The position numbers and the translations under genes were made by a program. The notes beneath the pieces are model-generated. The model did not search any database. It was given only the letters and a program-made list of their open reading frames with translations, and was not told the DNA's origin. 64,000 nucleotides of DNA from Salvia splendens (lineage: Eukaryota; Streptophyta; Magnoliopsida; Lamiales; Lamiaceae), in the NCBI RefSeq assembly GCF_004379255.2, contig NC_056038.1, positions 10,082,729 to 10,146,728 on the forward strand. The letters are read 5' to 3'. Every line of letters begins with the position of its first letter. The first letter of the stretch is position 1. Shown here one piece after another: positions 46,829-57,013 of this stretch.

Positions 46829-48873
46829 GAGGTCCCGAAACAAGGTATCAACCTCTGGAAAAAATTGCTCTGGCATTAGTAAATGCAGCAAGGAGACTGC
46901 GGCCATATTTCTATGCTCACAAGGTATGCGTCTTAACCGATCTTCCACTTCGGCAAGTTTTGACTAAGCCTGAAGCATCAGGCAGAATTGCCAAGTGGGC
47001 CATAGAGTTGGGAGAACATTCAATAGAATATCTACCTCGGAAAGCCATCAAGGGACAAGCCTTGGCAGATTTTCTGGTAGAGGCAAAGTTCGATCAAGCA
47101 ATCCCTATTATAGCCGAACAGAAAAGCCCTACCAATGATGAACCAACACAGCCCCAGGAACCCGAAGTAGAGCCGCCGGACTGTTGGATTGGATTCGTAG
47201 ATGGAGCTTCGAATAAGACGGGAAGTGGAGCTGGTATTCTACTTATCGCTCCCGACGGACACGAGGTAACTTATTCACTTCGGTTCTTATTCCCAACCAC
47301 TAATAACGAAGCCGAATACGAAGCCCTTCTTGCCGGACTTCGGTTAGCGCAAAGTCTCTTTATCAAATCTCTCAAAATCCATTGTGATTCACAAGTCATA
47401 GTGAATCACATGTTGGGTACAAGTGAAGCCCGAGATGAAAGGATGAAAAAATACTTGGACAAAGCGCAAAGCATTAGCCGAAGTTTCTCTTATTTTCGGA
47501 TAATCCGCATTCCCAGAGCGGAAAATGGCCGAGCAGATACTTTAAGCAAGTTGGCCTCATATCCGAGCTCAAAAGTGGAGGAATTACCGCACAGAAGCAT
47601 TGATGATGCTGAGGTACTTTCAGTAACCAGCTCGCCGAACTGGATGACGCCAATATCAAAGTATCTAGATCAAGGTCAACTGTCCGAGGATAAGAGAGAA
47701 GCTCGGAAAATCACATGCCGAGCACTTCGGTATGAACTTCATGAAGGAGTCCTATATAGAAAGTCCTACCTTCAACCGTTATTGCGATGTGTAGGACCAG
47801 AAGAGACGGACTACATCCTTAGAGAAGTTCATGAAGGATCGTGCGGCAGCCACATCGGAGCTAGAGCTTTAGCTAAAAAAGTTCTGAGATGGGGATATTA
47901 TTGGCCAACTATGGTACAAGAAGCAGTACAGCTCGTTAAGAAATGTACGAAGTGCCAAATCCATGCAAATATCCCAAGGAGGCCGCAGACCGATCTATGT
48001 GCTATGCAAAGCCCTTGGCCTTTTATGCAATGGGGCATAGACATAGTAGGACCACTACCACAAGCCCCTCGGCAAATGAAATTCTTGATCGTTGCCGTGG
48101 ACTACTTCACAAAGTGGGTGGAGGCTGAACCATTAGCTACGATAACGAGCTCGAAGGCATTGGATTTTGTTTGGAAGAACATAGTTTGCCGATTTGGCAT
48201 ACCCCATATCCTCATTTCGGATAATGGGACTCAGTTCACCGACAAGACATTCAAGAATTGGTGCCAAGAGTTGAATATTCAACAGCGGTTCACTTCGGTC
48301 TCTCACCCACAAGCAAACGGACAAACGGAAGTAACAAACCGTATTTTGGTGAAAGGATTAAAAGCTCGGTTAGAACAAGCCAAAGGACAATGGGTAGAAA
48401 ATCTTCCTCAAGTCCTATGGTCTTACCGAACTACACCAAAAACCTCCAACGGTGAAACTCCGTACAGTCTAGTGTACGGCACTGAAGCCGTAATTCCAGT
48501 TGAGGTCGGCATACCCAGCCCCCGAACACTCAATTTCTCAACAGAACTGAATGATGACGGACTGAGAGCCGAACTAGATCTTGCCGAAGAAAGAAGAGAA
48601 CTGGCCTGCATAAAAGCAGCCAAGTACAAGGAGCAAGTAACCCGGTATTATAACCAAAGGGTGAAAAAGCTGCAGTTTCAAGTGGGAGATCTCGTATTGA
48701 GAAACAATGAAGTAAGCCGAGCAGAAAAGCTGGGCAAACTTGAACCCACATGGGAAGGTCCGTATCGGGTGTCAGAAGTCCTGGGAAAAGGGTCTTATAA
48801 ATTGAGTCACATGTCAGGAGAACAAGTACCCCGAACATGGCATATTTCCAACCTCAAGAAGTTCCATTTGTAA
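46798..48873 (+). CDS. RNase H, archaeal-type RNase H and integrase (frame shifted from RT)
   Basis: The open frame of 691 codons starts right after a stop at 46795-46797. It continues RNase H in a different frame from RT (PIYFTSRALRGPETRYQPLE..). A second RNase H of archaeal type follows: GFVDGASNKTGSGAG near 47194, NNEAEYEALLAGL, HCDSQVIVNHM, ENGRADTLSKLA, supplying D-E-D-D residues. Integrase follows: an HHCC finger (HEGSCGSHIG .. CTKCQ, about 47830-47955), catalytic WGIDIVGPL, SDNGTQFTD and GQTEVTNRI (D, D, E), and a C-terminal chromatin or DNA-binding part (LVLRNNEV, WEGPYRVSEVLG). It has no own ATG near its start, so as it stands it could only be made by frameshifting. Confidence 0.9.
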   Translation, partial: RPIYFTSRALRGPETRYQPLEKIALALVNAARRLRPYFYAHKVCVLTDLPLRQVLTKPEASGRIAKWAIELGEHSIEYLPRKAIKGQALADFLVEAKFDQAIPIIAEQKSPTNDEPTQPQEPEVEPPDCWIGFVDGASNKTGSGAGILLIAPDGHEVTYSLRFLFPTTNNEAEYEALLAGLRLAQSLFIKSLKIHCDSQVIVNHMLGTSEARDERMKKYLDKAQSISRSFSYFRIIRIPRAENGRADTLSKLASYPSSKVEELPHRSIDDAEVLSVTSSPNWMTPISKYLDQGQLSEDKREARKITCRALRYELHEGVLYRKSYLQPLLRCVGPEETDYILREVHEGSCGSHIGARALAKKVLRWGYYWPTMVQEAVQLVKKCTKCQIHANIPRRPQTDLCAMQSPWPFMQWGIDIVGPLPQAPRQMKFLIVAVDYFTKWVEAEPLATITSSKALDFVWKNIVCRFGIPHILISDNGTQFTDKTFKNWCQELNIQQRFTSVSHPQANGQTEVTNRILVKGLKARLEQAKGQWVENLPQVLWSYRTTPKTSNGETPYSLVYGTEAVIPVEVGIPSPRTLNFSTELNDDGLRAELDLAEERRELACIKAAKYKEQVTRYYNQRVKKLQFQVGDLVLRNNEVSRAEKLGKLEPTWEGPYRVSEVLGKGSYKLSHMSGEQVPRTWHISNLKKFHL

Positions 48874-49213
48874 GAGACAAGGTCCGGTCAGTCTTGTATC
48901 TAGTTCGGTCCTAGGGATATGTGCTTTCATGTTTCTATTTGTCCTTTATGCTGGTCGTTTTATAAAAGTTTAAAATCTTTTTCGTCTTTTTTATTTGTCT
49001 TTATGTGCGTTTAGTCTCTATGTGCGTTTTGTCTCTTACAAATATTACTGAGGTATATTGATCTTTAAAGGCTGATCCCCTTTTTAGATCATGTATCAAA
49101 GACAATTGTGAGTCCAAGCTTCTAAGGAAGATACAAGACCACAATTCAGCTTAAGAAACAAGCAGTTCGTCTGAAACGGACTGCAATAAGCCGAAAACCA
49201 CTTCGGTCAACCA
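48874..49213 (+). other. 3' untranslated region of the gypsy element before the arrays
   Basis: No coding sequence. It contains the AGATACAAGACCACAATTCA block that also ends the reverse element near 14050-14150, and T-rich GTCTCTATGTGCGTTT repeats. Confidence 0.6.
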
Positions 49214-49448
49214 GGGAAAGTCCAATCCAAGCGATGAAACTCGCCAAATTAGGACACAAAGGGAAAGTCCAATCCAAGCGATAAAACTCGCCAAATTAGG
49301 ACACAAAGGGAAAGTCCAATCCAAGCGATAAAACTCGCCAAATTAGGACACAAAGGGAAAGTCCAATCCAAGCGATAAAACTCGCCAAATTAGGACACAA
49401 AGGGAAAGTCCAATCCAAGCGATAAAACTCGCCAAATAAGGACACAAA
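49214..49448 (+). repeat. Tandem array, five copies of a 47-bp unit
   Basis: Units beginning GGGAAAGTCCAATCCAAGCG start at 49214, 49261, 49308, 49355 and 49402. They are nearly identical, with one substitution in the first copy and a small change in the last. Confidence 0.95.
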
Positions 49449-49452
49449 CTAA

Positions 49453-49698
49453 GTCCGGTCAAAGAAGAGTTTACTTCATAAGACCAAGGACGAGTCCGGT
49501 CAAAGAAGAGTTTACTTCATAAGACCAAGGACGAGTCCGGTCAAAGAAGAATTTACTTCATAAGACCGAAGACGAGTCCGGTCAAAGAAGAGTTTTCTTC
49601 ATAAGACCGAAGACGAGTCCGGTCAAAGAAGAGTTTTCTTCATAAGACTGAGGACGAGTCCGGCCAAAGAAGAGTTTTCTTCATAAGACCGCGGACGA
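49453..49698 (+). repeat. Tandem array, six copies of a 41-bp unit
   Basis: Units beginning GTCCGGTCAAAGAAGA start at 49453, 49494, 49535, 49576, 49617 and 49658. The copies differ by a few substitutions. The array adjoins the 47-bp array and precedes the 3' ends of the antisense genes. Confidence 0.95.
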
Positions 49699-49841
49699 GT
49701 ACAATAAATGAAATAAAAAATCGCTGAACTGTAAATACGCAGTGATAGAAGCGAAATGAAAAAAATTCATTTATTAAGTCTTGTTCGGCATACAATTTCG
49801 CTGCCCTACGAGAAGGCGTTACATCATTACAAAGGACTATT

Positions 49842-50657
49842 CTACTGTCCACGGTTGCTAAAGTTGAGCCACCTATCCAAAAAATCCTCATGATGCTGAG
49901 TTCGGGTGTTCCGAACAGTTGAAGAATAAGTAGGTCGACGAGATGCTCTGATCGACCTACCGCCCCTTCCCTGAGTCCGGGAAGTTCTAGCACCTCGGCG
50001 GCGAAGAGTCTCTTCACGAAGCATCCGCTGATCTTGCTCACTCATAATCACAACTCCTCTACGAACTTCAGGGCGTTCTCGTCTTGACATTTCCGGTTGC
50101 TCCGGAGTCCGTTGCTGACTTGGAGTACGTTCTCGTCTTGACGTTTCCGGTTCATCCTGAGTCCGTTGTTGGTTTGGAGTAGAATCTTGAGCAAGTGGAT
50201 TAGAGGTTTGAGTTGGAGTGTGAGCATCTGTTGGCGGGAAACGCCCAAGGAATCTCTCGATTGAGGGACGCCGGGAAAGAATGATGTCGTACTGAGAAGC
50301 CAAGCGCCGCAATGACTTCACAACTTGTTGGCAAGCCGAGCTCTCCAGCGCATTGTTCTTCCGGAGTACATGAAGCTCCTCCCACAGTTCATCAACTTGA
50401 TTCTGAACTTCAGATATGGTCATTCCCCCGCGCCCGCAGATGAAATCCTCATATGCAGTCCTCTCAGCGATGACAGTGTTCAGCTCGGCCTCCAGATCTT
50501 TCTTTATGGACTTTAAGTCCTTATTGTTGGACTCCAGCTCCACTAACCGAGCCAAGAGTTCGTCATACTTCACCTGGTCATCTATGGCTTTTTTCTCAGC
50601 TTCGTTTAAAGCCGAAGAGTATAGCCGCTTCCAGTGAAGTACCTCCAGCTCCTTAGA
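49842..50657 (-). CDS. Antisense coiled-coil reading frame in the gypsy 3' region
   Basis: A minus-strand frame is open from about 50657 to the stop at 49842-49844, about 270 codons. It starts after an in-frame TAG and has no ATG near its beginning, so it is more likely an exon than a whole gene; a CATAG acceptor precedes it. The first half is a helical heptad-like region (KYDELLARLVELESNNKDLK, VDELWEELHVLRKNN). The middle is Gln/Thr/Pro-rich with a repeated QQRT.ePE.SRRER unit (two copies). The end is Arg-rich (RRGARTSRTQGRGGRSIR). I recognise no enzymatic domain. It may belong to the same antisense transcript as 50877-52772. Confidence 0.5.
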   Translation of the reverse strand, partial: SKELEVLHWKRLYSSALNEAEKKAIDDQVKYDELLARLVELESNNKDLKSIKKDLEAELNTVIAERTAYEDFICGRGGMTISEVQNQVDELWEELHVLRKNNALESSACQQVVKSLRRLASQYDIILSRRPSIERFLGRFPPTDAHTPTQTSNPLAQDSTPNQQRTQDEPETSRRERTPSQQRTPEQPEMSRRERPEVRRGVVIMSEQDQRMLREETLRRRGARTSRTQGRGGRSIRASRRPTYSSTVRNTRTQHHEDFLDRWLNFSNRGQ

Positions 50658-50876
50658 GTTAAGAATACAAAGCAGCTATGTCAGTTCGGCATTTCAGTTT
50701 ACCGAGCAGGCAGTAAACCACAACAGGAGTAAAAGAGATTACGAAAAGCTATAAAGAAGACACGAGTGTAGAAAGAAGAATTTTTTCATTCACAAGAAAA
50801 ATTTTTTACACAAGGAGGGCTTCAAGGCCATTTTACAAGGAGAGAGAGAAACTAAACTAAGAGAAGGGAGACGAAA

Positions 50877-52772
50877 TCATACTCCGCCAGTTTCGTCTCC
50901 GGCTCCTCTGTGGGTTTCAGCCTCCTTCTCCTTGTCTACTTCGGCTTCAGCCTCGGCCTCCCTACTCCCTCCAGCCTGCTCGGTGCCCCCATCGCCGATC
51001 TGCAGCACCTCCTGCTCGGCATGCCCGTCGCCGGCCTGCTGATCCGTCTGCTCGGTCTCCTTGCCGGCCTCGTTTTCCTGCCCACCCTCTTCGTTAAAGA
51101 TTGAAGCGGGTGAAACAGGTCCCAAGGAGGCAAAGATGGCCTCCATGTTCTCGTCCCGGTCAGCGCGGCAGTTACGGACTCTTTCAGCAGAGAGCAGGAC
51201 CGAGGAAGAAGCAAGCTCCTCAAGGAGCGGCAGACTCTGGAGACGAGCTGAAATCTCTCGGCCATACAGCGGCAAGACGACTTCGGGTCCCTGCTCAGCG
51301 TTATCGGTCATCAATTTCAGCAGATCACCGATAAAGGCCGAAAATTGATTGCTCAAAAAGAGTTTCTCCACGAAAACACGGAGAGCCTCCCCCTGAGCAA
51401 CCACGGCGGCAGCCTCCCTCTGTTTAGATTGCTCTCTCTGGATGATGAGCTGGTTTTTGGCACGCTGAGCTTCATCCTGAGCCGAGATCCTAGCGGCCCT
51501 TGCCTTCTCAAAGTCTGCCCGAGCCTGTTCGGCCTGGTGACGAGCAGCATTCAACTTCCTCTGCATCTCAGCATAATCGTTGGACGCTTTGGAGAGTTCA
51601 ACGGCGACGAGCTTGGAGAGCATATTGTTCCTCTGAAAAAGGAAAAAGGAAAAAGTCAACAGAGGGGCCACAAAAAATATAGGAAAAAAGCAAGGCCAGA
51701 AAATCAAGAAGAGAATTCACCTCTACAAAGTCCGTTGGCCATGCAAAAGGCTCACAGACATGTTCCGAAGGGGCCGCCAAGACAATGTCTTTCTCCGGCG
51801 CTCTTGGGGGTTTCTGAATCTTCCCCTTCCCCTTTGCCGAAGTCGACTCCGGCTTTTTTGGATCCGAAGAAGAGGTCTTCTGCCTTTTCGGATTCTTCTC
51901 GGCATCAGACGCCGAGCCGGTGGCTTTCTGTCTCTCCGGCTCATTAGATTCGGAGGATTTGCGACCGAGCTTGTTTAGCATGTTCACTGCCAAAAAGCAA
52001 GAAAACAAGGTTAGTCTTCGTCGTTAAAGCACTAAAGCATAAAAAAGAAATCCTCACCCTCAGTCTCTTCGTCCGAAGACGAGGAATCGAACACGAAGTC
52101 GCCCTTGACGAGCTCAGATTCCGAATACTGTTTCCTAATCATGGGAATCTTATTGAGCTCGCCCTCGAGCTCGTCCAACGGTTCTACCCGAGGATGAGGA
52201 ATTACGGACTTCGGCCCTCTCCAGGAAAAGTCCGGAGCCGCTGTCCTATTGTAAAAAAAGAAACGATTTTGCCACTTCGGCCATTTGGTTTTACAGAATG
52301 CTCTGAAGGGCTGTAAAGGGATCAAGTAAAACCAGGAACCCTTTCTCTTAAACTGAAAGAAATTAAGGATTGCCCTCAGAGACAGATCCTTTTCTAGTCT
52401 ACGCAGCTCGGCAGCAAAGGCCGATAAGTGCCTCCAAGAATTTGGAGTCACCTGACCTAAAGGAAGTTGAAAAAAATCAAGAAGCTCTACAAAGGCAGGG
52501 GGAAGAGGGAAACGAAGCCCGCATTCTAAGCAGGCTTCGTAAACGGTGGCATAACCCTCCGGCGGCGAGTTAGCCCTATGAATGTCGTCGGGAATCACCA
52601 CTAACCCCCCAGGAAGAAAATATTTTCCGTGTAAGGATATCACAGTATCCTTACTCAAAATGCTCGGAAAATATTCTACCGTCTTCTCCCCGGACTTCTT
52701 CCGGCCAGAAGACCCCTTACCCCCCTTCCTACCGCTACCTGATTCAGAAACAGATTCAGAAGAAGAAGACAT
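50877..52772 (-). CDS. Antisense three-exon gene with 'putative gypsy type transposon' domain
   Basis: Exons on the minus strand are 52058-52772, 51721-51986 and 50877-51632, with GT-AG introns and matching phases, giving 578 residues from ATG 52772 (MSSSSESVSESGSG). Residues about 60-190 match the plant transposon domain known as Transposase_28 / putative gypsy type (PF04195): SPPEGYATVYEACLECGLRF, then PLPPAFVELLDFFQLPLGQV, TPNSWRHLSAF and WPKWQNRFFFYN. Exon 2 is Ser/Lys-rich with KGKGKIQKPPRAPEKD. Exon 3 is a long coiled coil (AEMQRKLNAARHQAEQARAD..) followed by a Glu/Gly-rich acidic tail. It is transcribed against the retrotransposon genes. Such antisense genes are known in Tat elements; function unknown. 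A promoter reading inward from the 3' LTR side is implied. Confidence 0.78.
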
Positions 52773-53078
52773 GATTCTTACTCTCTGATGGTCGAAAGTC
52801 TGAAGAAAGTCTTGAAGAAGCGGAAGAAAATTTTTCGAAAAAGGGAGAGAATACAGAAGAAATAATCGCAAAAGTGTTTCCAATGATGAAGAAAGGAAAT
52901 ATTTATCGGATTCGCAAAGGCATTTCAAATCCGTCGCGCCGTTTCAAATCCCACTTTTTCTGGATTCAACGGCCGGATTTACTGTCACATTTAATGCAGA
53001 CACGCGCATGGCGCGTCCCCTGACGTCAGCCTCCCCTTACATTTATCCAAAATGCCGAAGTGATTCACTTCGCTTTTC

Positions 53079-53089
53079 GGGGGGGGTGG
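53079..53089 (+). promoter_or_regulatory. Polypurine tract
   Basis: The purine-rich GGGGGGGGTGG run directly precedes the 3' LTR, the place where plus-strand DNA synthesis is primed. The single T interrupts it. Confidence 0.7.
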
Positions 53090-53746
53090 TGATGGGGTAC
53101 GAACTAAACAACTAAACCCTAATTGCGAGCCCAATAGCAGTGACGGCCCATCAGCCCAAAACCCAAGAAAGAGTATCAGTTCGGCACAACCAAAGAGTTC
53201 GGTCATAGCCTATAGCTCGGTAAAAGTCGACCAATCGAGCTCAACTCTCAGATCGGCAAAAGCTGATATCAGTTCGGCACAACCAAAGAGTCCGGTCACA
53301 GCCCATAGCTCGGTAAAAGCCGACCAATCGAGCTCAACTCTCAGATCGGCAAAAGCTGATCGGCAAAGTTCAGCAGTTCGGTCTCAGTATTCGACCGAAC
53401 AAGGAGATAGTGGACCCATGCAGGATCTCCACGACCTCCATTACACCCACGATCTATTTAGTGGTATTAAGCAGTTATCAACCCCACTACCAGGGCTGCA
53501 AACCACGATCTTAGTTCGAATGTATAAATAGAACTTAGATCAGATAGACCAGGGTTAAGCTCTCTAGATCCTGAATCTTATAGCGAATCAGTATTGTAAT
53601 CTGTAAGCGAGACCAAGCAATACAAATTTGCCCTCTCTTCTTCCCGTGGACGTAGATTTACCTCAGTAAATCGAACCACGTAATTTCCCGTGTTGTGATC
53701 ATTTATTACTTGCATTTATTCCCATCAAAAATTCGCCACATCATCA
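53090..53746 (+). repeat. 3' LTR (657 bp)
   Basis: Same length as the 5' LTR and identical by eye along its sequence, including the two 93-bp internal repeats. It ends CATCATCA followed by the GATAC target duplication (53747-53751). Confidence 0.95.
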
Positions 53747-53751
53747 GATAC

Positions 53752-54099
53752 GACAAGCCAAAATCGAGGATTAATCTGTCCATTACCAATAATTTTGGTT
53801 GTGAATGTCACGTGTTAGTATAAAATTGATAAAGTAAGAACCGATAAAAAGAAAATGTTGTTAGAATATAATTGATATAGAATAAGTCTAACATCATCAG
53901 AGAGAGATAAGTACCAAAATATAAGATTGTCAATTTTTGTAGATAACCCAAAATAAAAATTATCTATCCGAAAAAAATATGACAATTGAGAGAAAAATTA
54001 CTAAAAATAGAAGATTGTCAATTTTTTAGATAACCCAAAATAAATATTTGACTATTAATTATGGATGGATAGAGTTTTAATTTGGAATATTAATTATTA
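53752..54099. other. AT-rich spacer
   Basis: No gene seen. A short segment (AAGATTGTCAATTTTT.TAGATAACCCAAAATA) occurs twice, near 53923 and 54010. Confidence 0.5.
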
Positions 54100-54358
54100 C
54101 TCCATCCGTATTGAAAAATAGAAACATTTGAAACGACACGGGTTTTAATGCACAATTGATAAATTAAGTGAGAAGAGTTGATAAAGTAAGAGAGATGAAA
54201 AGAAAAATGAGTAAAGTAAAAAAGAGAAAGGGAAAAAGTTGTGAAAATAGAGTTAATGGATTGTAGGGTCCATGTCCTAAAATAGAAAGATTATAAAGTT
54301 TCTATTTTTAAGGAATGACCCAAAATAAAAATAGTTGTTATTTTAAAAAAAACGGAGG
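54100..54358. mobile_element. Stowaway-type MITE
   Basis: Inverted ends CTCCATCCGT and (reversed) CCTCCGTTTT are flanked by TA dinucleotides (54098-54099 and 54359-54360), as in Tc1/mariner-derived Stowaway elements. It is 259 bp, AT-rich and without coding capacity. Confidence 0.75.
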
Positions 54359-54360
54359 TA

Positions 54361-54704
54361 ATAGATTTATTTGGAAGTATTATTGGGACTAATACCTAAG
54401 CTATTTTCGAAATTGCATTCAAACTGGCATGAACGCTTGATAATATGTGAATTTTTAATTTGTTTAAATTTATAACGATGTAAAATTCCTCCATAATAAA
54501 AGCTGACATGGAAGGCGTAATTGCCTACCTTGACTTGATTTGTGAAATGTTGATAAGTTGTCATATCTCATTGCAGATGTTTTATTGTATATTGGGAAAA
54601 GAAATTCTAACATGAATGTTAGCGTAACTTTTAAAGAATTTCAGTTTGGTAATAAAATTTTAATAAATTGAAAATTGACATATCAAACGTCATATACAAT
54701 GTCT
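54361..54704. other. AT-rich spacer
   Basis: I see nothing supportable in this short stretch between two MITEs. Confidence 0.5.
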
Positions 54705-54707
54705 TGA

Positions 54708-55400
54708 GAGCATCTACATTATTCCCCACCGTCCCTTAAATTACTATTTGAGGGCCTCACTGTACTTTATTCCTCCATCCCTTAACTAAGGGACGGAACC
54801 TGCAACGCTCCGTCCCTTAACCTTCCCTTATTCCGTCCCTTAAATTACTATTCATTCAATTTCATTTTTTATATTTTTTTCAACCTAATTCAATTAAAAC
54901 AAACACACTTTATTAAAAAACAAACTTCATTAAAATTAAAATGATCCATTTGTTTGAGTTGATTTAAGATGAAATTGGAGTGGTTATAAAGAGGATTTGA
55001 GAGGAATAAATGTGTGTTTGTGTGTTAAATGAGTATGAAATATGATTATTTATAGAGTAAATAAATAAAAAAAAAGAAAATAAAAAATAAACGGTAACAT
55101 TACCGTTTGAAAAATAAATTTTTTTTATTAAAATTCGAATTTTTTAAAAAAAACGAATCATTGCGTCATCCGTGACGACGCCCACTCGCGGGCCAGCGAG
55201 TGGGCGTCACGCATGCATCGGGCGCGCGACACGTCGCCCGGGCGTGTGACGGGACGACGCGTCCCTTGTCTCGCGGCTACGGGCTACGGGACGGGCTGGG
55301 GACTGGCTCAGTACGGGACGAACGTTGCAACGCGTCCTGCGGCAGAACCGTCCCTCCGGGACGGAACGTGAGCCGCGCGCGGGACGCGTTGTGGATGCTC
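54708..55400. mobile_element. Non-autonomous PIF/Harbinger MITE
   Basis: Ends GAGCATCTACATTATT and (reversed) GAGCATCCACAACGCG are flanked by the 3-bp duplication TGA (54705-54707 and 55401-55403). It is 693 bp. The left half repeats CGTCCCTTAA blocks and the right 220 bp is very GC-rich (CGTGACGACGCCC, GGGACGACGCGTCCC). It has no protein-coding content. Ends resemble those of the elements at 29984 and 59703. Confidence 0.8.
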
Positions 55401-55583
55401 TGAGTCTCTTGACTTTTTATTACTTTGTATAACTCAGTCTTGACTCTTGGATTGAACATTTCAGAAATGATAATAACTTGTGTTTAGAGATCTAATAATT
55501 GAAGCTTTGATGACACGTGTATTCAACTTGGACATGCTTTCAAATTTTCAGGATCAAATTAAATTGGTGATATTTTTAGCGTA

Positions 55584-55828
55584 CTCCTCCGTCCATATAA
55601 AATATACACGTTTTATCATTTTGAACCGTCCAACAAAATTAGGCTAAGTTTAAAATAGAAAGTTTTAAATTAATACTAACCAAATAAATCATTCTAAATG
55701 TGGATCCCACAATCCACTAATACTATTTCCACCATTTTTTCACTCTATTTCTTACTTTACTAATTATACATTAAAATCCGTATTATTTACAATTTACAAC
55801 TTTATCTAATTTTTGTAGACGAATGGAG
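55584..55828. mobile_element. Stowaway-type MITE
   Basis: Ends CTCCTCCGTCCATATAAAAT and (reversed) CTCCATTCGTCTACAAAAAT are flanked by TA (55582-55583 and 55829-55830). It is 245 bp with the typical GTGGATCCCACAATCCACTAA interior seen in plant Stowaway copies. Confidence 0.78.
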
Positions 55829-55830
55829 TA

Positions 55831-56724
55831 TGATTTTCTATCATTGTTGAACTTATTTTATACAAGTTACTATTCCGGACCACCCAAATTCTTTATAAAG
55901 TATAGTGAAGAAATCTTCTATACAACTCTTGGATTGGATTGAGAATGCGGAGTAATAATTTTTGTGCTTCCTCACTTTTCAAAACATTAATTGTTCAATT
56001 TCATAAAATACCTAGATTCTTGTGGTTCATTTCCATAAAAACACCTAGATGGCTAGATTCGTGTTGAATTATGTCCACTAATACAACTTGAATTGTGGTC
56101 TTTACAACTTCTTATTGCATTAATAATTGGTATGTTAGGATATTTATGAATAGAGATGTCTTGTGAGTAGATTGACTACCTAAATGCTTCTAGTAGCAAT
56201 TCTATACCCCTCCACTTTCTTGTCGAGTAGTATAAAAGGAATCCGTTTTTACATGAAATTAATATGAAAGTTTTGCTATATATGTGCTTCTTTGACAGGA
56301 GTATAATAAATTTACCTTCGGAATATGATATAAACCATTTTCATTATATATTTAGTTGTAATGAAGGACGAATCATGACAGATTTTTGTTTTTTCTCGAG
56401 AGTGGAAATAAAATCTGCTGGGTTTTCAATTTTACTGTCTTGTCCTATAGTAGGAAAATGCAAACTTTGACCAAATTGAAAATAATGCATCACAAATTTA
56501 ATACTCCTATATTGATTGCGAATACATATTGAATTATCGTTATTCAAAAATAGAATTCTGATTTATGTTGTGAATGAAGATAAATTTACATAAATTATAT
56601 ACACAAAACAAGAATTCTAAATTTTGAACAGAATGGAATAGATTTTGAAATTAACAAAACAATTTTAATCAATTTATTTTTATTATTAATTACAGTAGTA
56701 TTATTTATTTATTAAATTGCTCCA
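55831..56724. other. AT-rich spacer
   Basis: No gene supported. It ends with TACTACTATA (56725-56734), which is repeated at 63906-63915. Confidence 0.5.
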
Positions 56725-57013
56725 TACTACTATAGGGGAGCACTACACTCCCTATACACATACATTTCTAACATCCTACTGATATGAACCGTTAGATAGA
56801 CAGATGTGGGGTTGTGATTTCATCAACTGAGATTGCATTTTTTAGCATTTTCGTTGCATTAAAGGGTAAATTAGTCAGTTCGTGTATTTAACCCACTCTC
56901 CTAATTTGAGGCGCGAGATTTCAGGGATCATTCAATTACACAATCCGTCTGCTCATTCAACTCCTTTTAATACCTTCCACTCTCTTTCCAAACTCGATTC
57001 CGTTCCGCCGCTT

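Larger units (their letters stand above)
42775..53746 (+). mobile_element. Complete Ty3/gypsy retrotransposon, Tat lineage (Ogre/Retand-like)
   Basis: The 10,972-bp element is bounded by two 657-bp LTRs that look identical on reading. It is flanked by the perfect 5-bp duplication GATAC (42770-42774 and 53747-53751). Order: 5' LTR, PBS, gag-protease, in-frame UAG, RT, RNase H, archaeal-type RNase H, integrase, tandem arrays, antisense genes, purine tract, 3' LTR. Dual RNase H and extra antisense genes between pol and the 3' LTR place it in the Tat lineage (known family trait). Identical LTRs indicate a recent insertion, yet pol has a frame break near 46800, so it probably needs help in trans. 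Confidence 0.95.

Noticed and set aside
46795..46830. Programmed -1 frameshift between RT and RNase H
   Set aside because: The geometry would fit, but there is no XXXYYYZ-type slippery site, and the diverged element has both domains in one frame with 7 extra bases, so deletion is the simpler reading.
49214..49448. CRISPR-like array, because of evenly spaced repeats
   Set aside because: The units are head-to-tail without unique spacers, in a plant retrotransposon; it is an ordinary tandem array.
55200..55403. A GC-rich open frame at the right end of the MITE
   Set aside because: It is the GC-rich subterminal part of a Harbinger MITE with repeated CGTCCC blocks and no protein similarity that I recognise.
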